From Porphyrobacter sp. AAP60 (GTDB taxonomy: Bacteria > Pseudomonadota > Alphaproteobacteria > Sphingomonadales > Sphingomonadaceae): a stretch of 64,000 nucleotides of DNA. This document shows positions 32,540-41,475 of the stretch, in pieces. A model generated the notes under the pieces. It was not told the origin of the DNA, searched no databases, and saw only the letters and a program-made list of their open reading frames with translations. The position numbers were made by a program, and so were the translations under genes. Position 1 is the first letter of the stretch. Each line of letters begins with the position of its first letter. Location: the NCBI RefSeq assembly GCF_001296025.1, contig NZ_LJHV01000002.1, forward strand, positions 496,001-560,000, given 5' to 3'.

Positions 32540-34532
32540 CGATCAGATCGGGATCGACCTCGCCCGCGCGGTTCTGGATGAAGTTGAAACGGTGTTCGGG
32601 GTTGCGGCCCATCAATTCATCGACCAGCCGCGCAACGCCTGCGCGCTGTTCGAATTCCTGCGGCAGCGTAATGCGGATCAGGCCGCGGGTTTCGGGCGCC
32701 ATTGTGGTTTCGCGCAGCTGGCCCGGGTTCATTTCGCCGAGGCCCTTGAAGCGCGCGACTTCGACCTTCTTGCCCTTGAACACCGTATCTTCCAACTCTG
32801 CCCGGTGCGCATCATCGCGGGCATAACGGCTCTCCTTGCCGCTGGTGAGGCGGTAAAGCGGGGGCTGGGCCAGGAACAGGTGCCCGCGTTTCACGATGTC
32901 GGGCATTTCCTGAAAGAAGAACGTCATCAGCAGCGTGGCAATATGCGCGCCGTCGACATCGGCGTCGGTCATGATGATGATCCGGTCATAGCGCAGGTTG
33001 TCGGCGTTGCAGTCCTTGCGTGTGCCGCAGCCCAGGGCCAGCGACAGATCGGCGATTTCGGAATTGGCGCGGATCTTGTCGGCGGTGGCAGATGCGACGT
33101 TGAGGATTTTGCCGCGGATTGGCAGGATCGCCTGCGATTTGCGATCCCGCGCCTGTTTGGCACTGCCGCCGGCGCTGTCGCCTTCGACGATGAACAATTC
33201 GGTCTCGCGCCCGCCTTCGCCGCTGCAATCGGTCAGCTTGCCGGGCAGGCGCAGTTTCTTGGCATTGGTGGCGGTCTTGCGCTTGATCTCGCGTTCCTGC
33301 TTGCGCTTCAGACGCTCGTCCATCCGCTCCATCACCTCGCCCAGCAAGGCCTTCCCGCGCTCCATATTGTCGGTGAGGAAGTGGTCGAAATGGTCGCGCA
33401 CCGCGTTTTCGACGAGGCGCGCAGCTTCGGGCGAAGTCAGGCGGTCTTTGGTTTGCGACTGGAACTGCGGATCGCGGATGAAGACGCTTAGCATCACTTC
33501 CGCGCCGGTCATCACGTCATCGGCGGTGATGTCCTTGGCCTTCTTCGCGCCGACCAGATCGCCGAAAGCCCGCAAGCCCCGCGTCAGCGCGCTGCGCAGG
33601 CCCTGTTCGTGCGTCCCGCCATCCGGCGTTGGCACGGTGTTGCAATACCAGCTGTTCGAACCATCGGAGTAGAGCGGCCAGGCAATCGCCCATTCCACGC
33701 GGCCTTGCCCGATGCCATCGACCTGCGGAAATTCCTGACTGCCGGTGAAGGGCTGGGCGGTAACGCATTCGCGCGCGCCCACCTGTTCGGCAAGGTGATC
33801 GGCCAGCCCGCCGGGGAACTTGAAGGTTGCCTCTGCAGGCACATCCTCGCTCGCCAGCGATGGGGCGCATTTCCAGCGGATTTCCACCCCTGCGAACAGG
33901 TATGCCTTCGAGCGGGCCAGTTTGAACAAGCGTTTGGGGTTGAACTTGCGGTCGCCGAAAATCTCCTCGTCGGGCACAAAGCTGACCGTGGTGCCGCGCC
34001 GGTTGGGCGTGGGGCCAAGGTTCTGGATCTTGCCTTGCGTGATCCCGCGCGAAAATTCCTGCGCGTAAAGCTGCTTGTCGCGCGCCACTTCGACCCGCGT
34101 ATGGACAGACAGCGCGTTGACAACACTGATACCGACCCCGTGCAAGCCGCCGCTGGTGGCATAGGCTTTCCCCGAGAACTTCCCGCCCGAATGGAGCGTC
34201 GAAAGGATTACTTCCAGCGTCGACTTGCCGGGAAACTTGGGGTGTTCATCCACCGGGATACCGCGCCCGTTATCGGCAATGCTCAGGCGGTTGCCTTCAT
34301 CAAGCCGCATCTCGATCCGCGTGGCATGGCCTGCCACGGCTTCGTCCATCGCGTTGTCGAGCACTTCGGCCGCGAGATGGTGGAACGAGCGATCATCGGT
34401 GCCGCCGATATACATGCCGGGGCGGCGACGCACCGGCTCAAGCCCTTCGAGCACCTCGATCGAGGACGAGTTGTAATCGCCGCTGGAGGTTGGGGTATTC
34501 GCGAACAGATCGTCGGGGGTGGTATCGGCCAT
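32532..34532 (-). CDS. parE: DNA topoisomerase IV subunit B
   Basis: A 666-residue type IIA topoisomerase subunit, the ATPase half of topoisomerase IV, which decatenates chromosomes. N-terminal GHKL ATPase motifs: EVLDNAMDEAVAGHA (Asn60), DNGRGIPVDEH and GGLHGVGISVVNAL; TOPRIM: EGDSAGGSAKQARDRKSQAI and DADVDGAHI. The length and RDPQFQSQTKDRLTSPEA (rather than the GyrB form) and absence of the ~150-residue GyrB insert indicate ParE. The start at 34532 (MADTTPDDLFANTP) is family-typical; the long N-terminal ORF extension is not. ParC is not in the window. Confidence 0.94.
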   Translation of the reverse strand: MADTTPDDLFANTPTSSGDYNSSSIEVLEGLEPVRRRPGMYIGGTDDRSFHHLAAEVLDNAMDEAVAGHATRIEMRLDEGNRLSIADNGRGIPVDEHPKFPGKSTLEVILSTLHSGGKFSGKAYATSGGLHGVGISVVNALSVHTRVEVARDKQLYAQEFSRGITQGKIQNLGPTPNRRGTTVSFVPDEEIFGDRKFNPKRLFKLARSKAYLFAGVEIRWKCAPSLASEDVPAEATFKFPGGLADHLAEQVGARECVTAQPFTGSQEFPQVDGIGQGRVEWAIAWPLYSDGSNSWYCNTVPTPDGGTHEQGLRSALTRGLRAFGDLVGAKKAKDITADDVMTGAEVMLSVFIRDPQFQSQTKDRLTSPEAARLVENAVRDHFDHFLTDNMERGKALLGEVMERMDERLKRKQEREIKRKTATNAKKLRLPGKLTDCSGEGGRETELFIVEGDSAGGSAKQARDRKSQAILPIRGKILNVASATADKIRANSEIADLSLALGCGTRKDCNADNLRYDRIIIMTDADVDGAHIATLLMTFFFQEMPDIVKRGHLFLAQPPLYRLTSGKESRYARDDAHRAELEDTVFKGKKVEVARFKGLGEMNPGQLRETTMAPETRGLIRITLPQEFEQRAGVARLVDELMGRNPEHRFNFIQNRAGEVDPDLIDA

Positions 34533-34608
34533 GGCGCGGGTTATAGGCCCGCGCCCATCGCCCTCACAAGCCACCCCCTGTGGTTTTACGCAACCGGCGT
34601 GGTTTTGC

Positions 34609-35799
34609 TTAGCGGGTAAAGCCGGTTGGCGCCGGATCCACCGCAATCACGTCTCCGCCCCGCACTTCGCGCACCTCCAGCGCGCGTTCGGCCACGCCGC
34701 TGCGGCCAAAGCGGAACGGGCCATCAACGCCCAGAAACCCGCCCTTGTCGTAAAGCTGGTTTTTGGGGAAGGCTGATCCCACCTTCCATTCCCGCGCCAC
34801 CCGCAAGGTCAGCAGCACCGCATCATAGCCCAGCGTGGCAACCCGGTAAGGCTGCGCGCCAAAGCGGGCTTCGTAGCTTTCCGCAAAGCGTTTGTAGCGT
34901 TGGTCGGAAACGGCTGCGAACAATGCGCCATCAAGCGATTTGGCGCGGGTGAGGGCAGTATCGCCACTCCACAACTCGGTGCCAAGGATACGGGTGCGCG
35001 TGCCACGCTGCAATTCGTCGGCAGCTTCGATGCTGAGCCGCGCGCTATCAGCGATCAGCACGGTATCATACCCGCCCGCTGCCCGCAGCCGTCCCGCAGC
35101 GCTGACGATCGAGGTGTTGCCGCGCGCGTAGCTTTCGCGCTGCACCAGAGCGCCGCCGAAATCGCGCAGCGCGTTGTCGAGCGCGGATGCGGCACGCTCG
35201 CCATAGTCGCCCTGGGGCAGCAGAGCGGCAAAGCGATTTGCACCGCGTCCGCGCGCATACTGGATGCTGCGGCGGATCGATTGTTCGGGAATGTGGCCGA
35301 TCACGAACACATCCGGTCCGGCAACGGCGGTGTCGTTGGAAAAGGCAATCACCGCGACCCCGGCCGGGCGCGCCGCTGCCTGAACGGCAGGCACGGCATC
35401 GGCAGTGAGCGGGCCGAGGATCAGTTTGTTGCCATCGCTGATCGCGTTGCGCGCAGCGGCAGATACGCCGGCCGTGGTGTCATAGGTGGTGATGCGGATG
35501 TTATCTGCGTTGGTATCCAGCAGCGCCATGGTGGTGGCGTTGGCAATGGCCTGCCCGACCGCCGCAGTATCCCCGCTCATCGGCACCAGCAGGGCAACGC
35601 GGTGGCGGCCGGTATCGGTGGGCAGCGCGGTCGCAGAAGGCTCGGGCGCAGGCCCCGGGCGGGATGCGGAACCGACATCGGTCTTGGGCACAATCTGGCA
35701 CCCCGCAACCAGTGCTGCAGCACCAGCCATTGCCAGATGACGCGGACGCACTGCGCCGAACATCCGTGCGAGCGTAATAGCCCAATCGGGCTTCATCAT
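34609..35799 (-). CDS. Penicillin-binding protein activator lipoprotein (LppC/LpoA-like)
   Basis: A 396-residue lipoprotein with lipobox LVAGC (Cys34) and a periplasmic type-1 binding-protein fold (RHRVALLVPMSGDTAAVGQA, LILGPLTADAVPAVQAA, FVIGHIPEQSIRRSIQYARG, LGYDAVLLTLRVAREW). Homologues at this locus, always upstream and divergent from rsmI, are LppC/LpoA-type activators of class A PBPs in the outer membrane. The start at 35799 (two Met codons MMKPDW) has AAGG about nine bases upstream; 35808 is the alternative. It is divergent from rsmI with 51 bp between. Confidence 0.87.
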   Translation of the reverse strand: MMKPDWAITLARMFGAVRPRHLAMAGAAALVAGCQIVPKTDVGSASRPGPAPEPSATALPTDTGRHRVALLVPMSGDTAAVGQAIANATTMALLDTNADNIRITTYDTTAGVSAAARNAISDGNKLILGPLTADAVPAVQAAARPAGVAVIAFSNDTAVAGPDVFVIGHIPEQSIRRSIQYARGRGANRFAALLPQGDYGERAASALDNALRDFGGALVQRESYARGNTSIVSAAGRLRAAGGYDTVLIADSARLSIEAADELQRGTRTRILGTELWSGDTALTRAKSLDGALFAAVSDQRYKRFAESYEARFGAQPYRVATLGYDAVLLTLRVAREWKVGSAFPKNQLYDKGGFLGVDGPFRFGRSGVAERALEVREVRGGDVIAVDPAPTGFTR

Positions 35800-35850
35800 G
35801 CGGTTCATCCTTGCCGACCCTTCGCTCGTGCGTCATGGCATCCTCCAGCC

Positions 35851-36708
35851 ATGCACACGGAGTTTCCATCCATCCCCGCAGGGACGCCCGAGCCCGGACT
35901 CTATATCGTGGCTACCCCGATTGGCAATCTCGGCGACATCACCTTGCGTGCAATTGCGGTGCTGGGCGGCGCGGCGCTGGTGGCTTGCGAAGATACACGG
36001 GTGACCGGCAAGCTGCTGAAACATCTGGGGATCAAGGCGCGGCTGCAACGGCTTGACGATCACGCCCCTCCTGAAGTGCGTGGCCGAGTGATTGATGTAG
36101 CACGGCATTCGGCAGTCGCTTTGGTCAGCGATGCGGGCACTCCGCTGATTTCCGACCCCGGTTATCGTCTGGTGCGCGAGGCGCGGGCGGCGGGTATCAC
36201 CGTCACCAGCATTCCGGGTGCCTGCGCCACCGTGTCGGCGCTCGCCATCGCAGGCCTGCCGAGCGACAGGTTCCTGTTCGCCGGATTTCTTCCGGTCAAG
36301 GACAAGGCCCGGCGCGATGCTCTTGAGGGCGTGGCAGGAGTGGCGGCGACGCTGGTGTTTTACGAAACCGCGCCCCGGATCGAACGGTCTTTGCGCGCCA
36401 TTGCCGATCTGTGGCCGGAGCGCGAGGTGGCGGTGGCCCGCGAACTTACCAAGCTGCACGAGGAATGCCGCAGCGGTAGCGCCGCCGCGCTGGCCGATCA
36501 TTACGCCGCCCACCCGCCCAAGGGCGAGATCGTACTGATCATCGGCCCGCCTGCCGAGGCCGAAGCGCCTGTTGCCGATCCTGACGCCCTGCTGCGCGCC
36601 GCGCTGGCCGATGCCGGGCCGGGCAAGGCTGCGGGGATTGTCGCCAAGGCAACCGGGCTCGACCGGGCAGCGCTTTATGCCCGCGCTCTGGCGCTGAAGG
36701 GCGAATAA
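35851..36708 (+). CDS. rsmI: 16S rRNA (cytidine(1402)-2'-O)-methyltransferase
   Basis: A 285-residue tetrapyrrole-methylase-fold enzyme that 2'-O-methylates C1402 in the 16S rRNA decoding centre. Motifs: GLYIVATPIGNLGDITLRAI (residues ~16-35), VACEDTRVTGKLLKHLGI, ALVSDAGTPLISDPGYRLVR, and SIPGACATVSALAIAGLPSD. The start at 35851 (MHTEFPSIPAG) is preferred to the long upstream ORF, which is antisense to the LppC-like gene. The last base of its TAA is the first base of the yraN ATG, so the two are coupled. Confidence 0.96.
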   Translation: MHTEFPSIPAGTPEPGLYIVATPIGNLGDITLRAIAVLGGAALVACEDTRVTGKLLKHLGIKARLQRLDDHAPPEVRGRVIDVARHSAVALVSDAGTPLISDPGYRLVREARAAGITVTSIPGACATVSALAIAGLPSDRFLFAGFLPVKDKARRDALEGVAGVAATLVFYETAPRIERSLRAIADLWPEREVAVARELTKLHEECRSGSAAALADHYAAHPPKGEIVLIIGPPAEAEAPVADPDALLRAALADAGPGKAAGIVAKATGLDRAALYARALALKGE

Positions 36709-37082
36709 TGCGCGAACGGTCCACCCCGCTGCGGCAGGAGGCAGACCGCCGCGGACGCGAGGGCGAGGCCGAGGCCGCGATGTGGCTGGCAGGCCAGGGC
36801 TGGCAGATCGTGGCCGAGCGGGTCAAGACCAAGGCGGGCGAGATCGATCTGATTATTCGCAAACCCGGGCTTGTCGTCTTTGTCGAAGTTAAATGGCGCG
36901 CTCGCGCTGCCGCATTGGCCGATGCCATCGACGAACGGCGGCTGACGCGGGTGGCCAGGGCAGCGGAAATCGTCGCCCATGAATATGCGACGCAGGGCGA
37001 GGATATCCGGATCGACGTGATCCTGCTTGCACCTGGGCGCAAGCCTGACCACATCGAGAATGCGTGGATGCCTTTTTCGTAA
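36708..37082 (+). CDS. YraN family (UPF0102) endonuclease-like protein
   Basis: A 124-residue protein with the small restriction-endonuclease-like fold of UPF0102/YraN: GREGEAEAAMWLAGQGWQIV, RVKTKAGEIDLIIRKPGLVV, FVEVKWRA. The conserved E..D..ExK residues (GEIDLI, VEVK) match a PD-(D/E)xK nuclease site. It overlaps rsmI by one base and is followed by the repeat at 37091 and gshB, the usual rsmI-yraN-gshB order. Function still uncertain in general. Confidence 0.92.
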   Translation: MRERSTPLRQEADRRGREGEAEAAMWLAGQGWQIVAERVKTKAGEIDLIIRKPGLVVFVEVKWRARAAALADAIDERRLTRVARAAEIVAHEYATQGEDIRIDVILLAPGRKPDHIENAWMPFS

Positions 37083-37090
37083 GGCACACC

Positions 37091-37181
37091 CGTTCACCCT
37101 GAGCTTGTCGAAGGGTTGCCTTTTCTTTTTTGACCTCCGGATCGAAGCAGGACAATGCTTCGACAAGCTCAGCACGAACGG
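37091..37181. repeat. Dispersed inverted repeat, copy 1
   Basis: Left arm CGTTCACCCTGAGCTTGTCG AAGGG (37091-37115) is complementary to right arm GCTTCGACAAGCTCAGCACG AACGG (37157-37181), separated by about 41 bp. The arms form an imperfect ~23-bp hairpin. Almost identical arms occur at 42829-42922 and 61991-62080. It fills the yraN-gshB gap and could act as a REP-like element or transcript stabiliser. The repeats of this family are known widely in sphingomonads. Confidence 0.85.
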
Positions 37182-37191
37182 ATTTCAGCAA

Positions 37192-38160
37192 ATGTCGCTA
37201 AAAATCGCAGTCCAGATGGACCCAATCGATGGCATCAACATCGCGGGCGACAGCTCGTTTGCGCTGATGCTGTCAGCACAGGCGCGCGGCTACACGCTGT
37301 ATGAATACCACGTCGAAAGCCTGACGCTGGACGAGGATGACCGACTGTTCGCCCACGCCTTTCCGGTAACGGTTCAGCGTGTGGAGGGCGATCATTTCAA
37401 GCGCGGGGAGCAGGTGCGGCTCGATCTCGGCAGGGATGTTGATGTCGTGCTGATGCGGCAGGATCCGCCGTTCCACATGGGTTACATCACCGCCACCCAC
37501 ATGCTCGAACGGATCGGGCATGAAACGCTGGTGGTCAATGATCCCGCCAATGTCCGCAACAGCCCTGAAAAGGTGATGGTGCTCGATTACCGCCGCTTCA
37601 TGCCGCCAACGCTGGTGACACGATCGGTGGACGAGGTGCGCCGCTTCATGGCGAAACACGGGGCGATCGTGGTCAAACCGATCCACGGCAACGGCGGCAA
37701 GGCGATCTTTCGCATCGCGGAAAACGCCGAAAACCTGACCGCCCTGTTTGAAGTGTTCAACCAGACCTGGCCCGAACCGCACATGGTGCAGCCCTTCCTT
37801 CCCGAAGTGGCGCAGGGCGACAAACGCATCGTGCTGATCGATGGCGCGGTGGCTGGCGCGATCAACCGCGTGCCGGGGGAAGGCGAGTTCCGCAGCAACC
37901 TCGCCATGGGCGGCAGCGCGCAGGCAACCGAACTGACAGAGCGCGAGGCAGAAATCTGTGCGGCACTCGGCCCGGATCTGAAACGGCTCGGCCTGACCTT
38001 TGTGGGCATCGACGTGATCGGTGGTAAGTGGCTTACCGAAATCAACGTCACCTCTCCCACCGGCATCGTGGCGATTGACCGGTTCAACAACACTGATACG
38101 GCGGGGATGGTCTGGGACGCGATCGAATTGCGTCTGGCTGAACGCCGCGCCGCCGCCTGA
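37192..38160 (+). CDS. gshB: Glutathione synthetase
   Basis: A 322-residue ATP-grasp enzyme joining gamma-glutamylcysteine to glycine. Motifs: MSLKIAVQMDPIDGINIAGD at the N-terminus, VLMRQDPPFHMGYITATHML, VNDPANVRNSPEKVMVLDY, the phosphate loop KPIHGNGGKAIFRI and EINVTSPTGIVAIDRF. The start at 37192 is right after the repeat copy 1; the ORF upstream to 37027 lies inside yraN and the repeat. gshA is not in the window. Confidence 0.96.
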   Translation: MSLKIAVQMDPIDGINIAGDSSFALMLSAQARGYTLYEYHVESLTLDEDDRLFAHAFPVTVQRVEGDHFKRGEQVRLDLGRDVDVVLMRQDPPFHMGYITATHMLERIGHETLVVNDPANVRNSPEKVMVLDYRRFMPPTLVTRSVDEVRRFMAKHGAIVVKPIHGNGGKAIFRIAENAENLTALFEVFNQTWPEPHMVQPFLPEVAQGDKRIVLIDGAVAGAINRVPGEGEFRSNLAMGGSAQATELTEREAEICAALGPDLKRLGLTFVGIDVIGGKWLTEINVTSPTGIVAIDRFNNTDTAGMVWDAIELRLAERRAAA

Positions 38161-38202
38161 CCCGCCTGCACCTGACCCTGCTTGCAACCTGACTGAGACC
38201 CG

Positions 38203-38829
38203 ATGACCGAACTCCTCCTCGAACTGCTCGACAAGGGCGGCTATTTCGGCATTTTCGTGCTGATGATCCTGGAAAACGTGTTTCCGCCGATCCCGTCGGA
38301 GGTGATCGTCGGCGCGGCCGGGGTGCTGGTCGAACAGGGCAAGATGAATGGCTATGTGGTGCTGCTGGTCGCCACCTTGGGCACGCTGGTCGGCAATTTG
38401 TTCTGGTACTGGGTTGGCGTTCGCTGGAGCGAGGAACAGCTCAAACGCATGATCGACCGCTGGGGCCGTATCCTGACCTTTGAATGGGACGAATTCACCA
38501 AGGCGCGCGATATCTTCCGCAAATATGGTGACTGGATCGTGTTCACCCTGCGATTTTCGCCGCTGCTGCGCACTATAGTCTCGCTGCCCGCCGGCCTTGC
38601 GCGGATGGGGTTCTGGCGGTTTTCGCTGTTCACCTTCCTCGGATCACTGATCTGGAACGGTTTGCTGATCATCGGCGGGCGGGCGCTGGCCGGGGTGATC
38701 GAGGAATACGAGACGCTGGCGGGCTATGGCATTGTGGCGCTCGTGCTCGCAGGCGTGGCGGTTTACATTTACCGCTTCGTCACGTGGAAGCCGGTAAAGG
38801 CGCACGAGGCCGAGGATAACGGTAACTAG
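38203..38829 (+). CDS. DedA family membrane protein
   Basis: A 208-residue protein with the DedA/SNARE-associated signature: LMILENVFPPIPSEVIVGAA GVL (residues ~20-42, the E..PPIPSE motif) and RFSPLLRTIVSLPAGLARMG near 111-130, in the typical arginine-containing re-entrant loop (FxRFxPxxRT form). About four to five membrane segments. DedA proteins are needed for envelope homeostasis; some flip undecaprenyl phosphate. The stop codon shares CTAG with the convergent xerC stop. Start at 38203. Confidence 0.93.
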   Translation: MTELLLELLDKGGYFGIFVLMILENVFPPIPSEVIVGAAGVLVEQGKMNGYVVLLVATLGTLVGNLFWYWVGVRWSEEQLKRMIDRWGRILTFEWDEFTKARDIFRKYGDWIVFTLRFSPLLRTIVSLPAGLARMGFWRFSLFTFLGSLIWNGLLIIGGRALAGVIEEYETLAGYGIVALVLAGVAVYIYRFVTWKPVKAHEAEDNGN

Positions 38830-39716
38830 CCCCTCGGGTGCGCCTTGCGGTAATTCTCCAGCAGGCTGGCCGCATCGACGCGGGTATAGATCTGTGTCGA
38901 CCCCAGTGACGCATGGCCGAGCAATTCCTGTAAAGACCGCAAATCCGCACCCGCGCTGAGAAGGTGGGTGGCGAAAGAATGGCGTAGCGCGTGCGGAGTG
39001 GCGGTATCGGGCAGACCAAGCGCACGCCGCGCCTGTGCCATCGCCCGCTGCACCATGCCGGGTGACAGTGGCCCGCCTTTTTCGCCGCGGAACAGCGGTT
39101 CGTTCGCGGGCAAGGGCCACGGGCACAGCCGCACATATTCCGCCACAGCTGCGCGGGTGATCGGCAGCACCGGCACCATGCGCTGCTTGCCGCCCTTGCC
39201 GGTGACTTGCAGCACGTCCCCCGTATCGGCATCGCGCCCGGTCAGCGACAATGCCTCGGCTATGCGCAGGCCCGATCCATACAGCAGCAGCAGCACCGCC
39301 CGGTCGCGCGCGCCGATCCAGTCCTTGGCGGCAAGCCCATCGACCAGCACGGTCAGGTTCTCCGCCTCGTCAGGCGTGACCGGGCGCGGCAGGCCTTTCT
39401 TCAACCTTGGCCCGCGCAGCCGGGGCGGGGCAGGATCAGGATCGCCGCTTTGCTGTCGGGCAAAGGCGATGAAGGCTTTCAGGGCCGAAAGTTCGCGCGC
39501 AGTGCTGGCATTGCCCAAACCTTCACTGCGGCGCTCGGCAAGGAAAGTGCGCAGGTGATGCGCTTCGGAGCGGGCGACAGCCCCCCAGTCCTCAAGCCCG
39601 TTGGCAATGCACAATCTTTGGGCAGCGGCAACATAGGCGCGCACGGTATGGGGCGAGCGGCGGCGATTATCGGCAAGGTGGGCGCGCCATTCCGCGATCA
39701 AGTCATGCGCGGTCAT
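38826..39716 (-). CDS. xerC: Tyrosine recombinase XerC
   Basis: A 296-residue tyrosine recombinase with an N-terminal SAM-like core-binding domain (EWRAHLADNRRRSPHTVRAY) and the C-terminal catalytic domain. Catalytic residues visible: R151 (GSGLRIAEAL), K174 (TGKGGKQR), H242 and R245 (PHALRHSFATHLL), H268 (LLGHASL) and nucleophile Y277 (STQIYTRV). XerC resolves chromosome dimers at dif with XerD. The start at 39716 overlaps the hemW stop by 4 bp (ATGA), so they are coupled; an N-terminal extension to 39812 is rejected. Absence of nearby mobile DNA argues against a phage integrase. Confidence 0.94.
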   Translation of the reverse strand: MTAHDLIAEWRAHLADNRRRSPHTVRAYVAAAQRLCIANGLEDWGAVARSEAHHLRTFLAERRSEGLGNASTARELSALKAFIAFARQQSGDPDPAPPRLRGPRLKKGLPRPVTPDEAENLTVLVDGLAAKDWIGARDRAVLLLLYGSGLRIAEALSLTGRDADTGDVLQVTGKGGKQRMVPVLPITRAAVAEYVRLCPWPLPANEPLFRGEKGGPLSPGMVQRAMAQARRALGLPDTATPHALRHSFATHLLSAGADLRSLQELLGHASLGSTQIYTRVDAASLLENYRKAHPRG

Positions 39717-40864
39717 GCGGCGACCAGCGTATCGGCCACCACTTCGGCCAGCAGCGCATCGAGCAGCGGTCGGCCCGGCGGCGCAACCCCGATCCGGCTG
39801 CCATCGGCCCACATGAGGCCAAGAGCGGTCAGCCGGGCAAGCGCCGCTTCTTCGATCAGTCCGGCGCGTGACAGGCCGAACCGCGATCCCAGCAACCCCA
39901 GATCAACCCCCTCGGTCAGCCGCAGGCCCATCAGCAGCGCCTCTGCCGCCTGATCGGAAACCGGCAGCACGCTGGCCTCGGCAATCCCGTCGCCCTGCCG
40001 CGCGACGGCGCTGAGGAAGTTCTCCGGCTTCTTGTGCCGCACTGTGGCGACGCCGCCGCGCCGCCCGTGTGCGCCGGGGCCGATCCCGGCATATTCCTGA
40101 TAACGCCAATAGACGAGATTGTGGCGGCTTTCCTCGCCTGCTCTGGCGTGGTTGCTCGTTTCATAGGCAGGCAATCCTGCCGCCAGGGTCAGTTCCTGGG
40201 TGATGCCGAAAAGTTGGGCAGCATCGTCATCATCGAGCGGGACGAGCCGCCCGCGCCGCACATCGCTGGCAAAGCGCGTGCCGGGTTCGATCGTCAGCTG
40301 ATACAGCGAAAGGTGTCCGGTGCCGAAGCCGAGCGCGCGGGTCAGCCGATCATGCCACATTTCCGGCGTGTGGCCGGGCAGGGCGTAGATCATGTCGAAA
40401 CTGACGCGCTTGAAGTGGGCCTGCGCGGTATCGAGTGCTTCCAAAGCCTCGTTCGCCCCGTGCAGCCGCCCCAGAAACCGCAGCTCGGCATCGTCCAGCG
40501 ACTGGATACCCAGCGAAACGCGGTTGATCCCGGCACCGGCAAGCGCTGCGAAGTTGGCAGCTTCAACCGACGACGGGTTGGCCTCCAGCGTGATCTCGAT
40601 TTCGGGCGCAAAGCCCCACAGGGCTTCGGCCTCTTTCAGCAATGCCGCCACCAGCGCGGGCGGCATCAGCGATGGCGTGCCGCCGCCGAAGAAAATCGAG
40701 GTGAGGGGGGCTCCGCCCGCGACCGCCGCCTCGGCCCGCATATCGGCCAGCATCGCAGCCTGCCATGCGGCCACGTCGACACCGTCCCGGACATGCGAGT
40801 TGAAATCGCAATAGGGGCATTTCTTCGCGCAGAAGGGCCAGTGGATATAAAGCGCACGCGCCAC
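39713..40864 (-). CDS. hemW: HemW, radical SAM heme chaperone
   Basis: A 383-residue radical SAM protein. The [4Fe-4S] ligands are C12, C16 and C19 (FCAKKCPYCDFNSH), SAM motif FFGGGTPSLMPP, and EITLEANPSSVEAANFAALA. Its length and lack of the HemN N-terminal extension and active-site motif indicate HemW (heme insertion chaperone) rather than the coproporphyrinogen oxidase HemN. It overlaps xerC by 4 bp. In related genomes hemW lies next to rdgB; here a CAP-domain gene lies between, on the opposite strand. Confidence 0.94.
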   Translation of the reverse strand: MARALYIHWPFCAKKCPYCDFNSHVRDGVDVAAWQAAMLADMRAEAAVAGGAPLTSIFFGGGTPSLMPPALVAALLKEAEALWGFAPEIEITLEANPSSVEAANFAALAGAGINRVSLGIQSLDDAELRFLGRLHGANEALEALDTAQAHFKRVSFDMIYALPGHTPEMWHDRLTRALGFGTGHLSLYQLTIEPGTRFASDVRRGRLVPLDDDDAAQLFGITQELTLAAGLPAYETSNHARAGEESRHNLVYWRYQEYAGIGPGAHGRRGGVATVRHKKPENFLSAVARQGDGIAEASVLPVSDQAAEALLMGLRLTEGVDLGLLGSRFGLSRAGLIEEAALARLTALGLMWADGSRIGVAPPGRPLLDALLAEVVADTLVAA

Positions 40865-40910
40865 AGTAGATTTTCAGCCTCGCTTAATCGTTGCACCATA
40901 GATTGGGATC

Positions 40911-41471
40911 ATGCCGAGTTCCTACCCCACGTCGATTGCGGCGCGCTTCCTTGGCCTGATGCTGCTTATGGCAGCCGCCCCGGCTGTGCCGCAAGATTAT
41001 CTCGCGCCGCCCGAACCCGAAAGGGTCTGGCTCGCCGCGCATAATATCGCCCGCGAGGAAGTGGGCCTTGCTCCGCTGCAATGGAACCCGGCGCTGGCGC
41101 GCGATGCCGAGGATTGGGCAATTCATCTGGCACAGCGCCGCACTTTTGGCCATGCCCCGCATGATGTGCGCAAGGGGCAGGGCGAAAACCTGTGGCGCGG
41201 ATCACGGGATCGTTATTCGCCGTGGCAGATGATCGCGCTGTTCGTGGCGGAGAAACGCGATTTTCGGCCCGGCACTTTTCCCGATGTCTCGCGCACCGGA
41301 CGGTGGAGCGATGTCGGGCATTACACCCAGATCATCTGGCCCAGCACGCAGGAAGTCGGCTGCGCCACGGCGCTGAACCGCAATGATGAGGTGCTGGTGT
41401 GCCGATACTGGCCCGCTGGCAATGTCATGGGCACCCGGCTTGATCCGGCAGACCGCCTGACACGCCGTTGA
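40911..41471 (+). CDS. CAP/SCP domain secreted protein
   Basis: A 186-residue protein with a signal peptide (MPSSYPTSIAARFLGLMLLM AAAPAVPQ) and a CAP domain: LAAHNIAREEVGLAPLQWNP near 40-60, HAPHDVRKGQGENLWRG, and the CAP1 motif GHYTQIIWPSTQEVGCATAL with His and Glu of the CAP tetrad. Two cysteines (GCATA, VCRYWP) match the fungal/plant PR-1 disulfide type. Exported, role unknown. It stands alone on the plus strand between hemW and rdgB (both minus), so it interrupts a conserved pair. Confidence 0.9.
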   Translation: MPSSYPTSIAARFLGLMLLMAAAPAVPQDYLAPPEPERVWLAAHNIAREEVGLAPLQWNPALARDAEDWAIHLAQRRTFGHAPHDVRKGQGENLWRGSRDRYSPWQMIALFVAEKRDFRPGTFPDVSRTGRWSDVGHYTQIIWPSTQEVGCATALNRNDEVLVCRYWPAGNVMGTRLDPADRLTRR

Positions 41472-41475
41472 GCGA

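Noticed and set aside
38826..39716. Phage or integron integrase
   Set aside because: Sequence and position beside hemW fit chromosomal XerC; no att site, phage or cassette genes are near.
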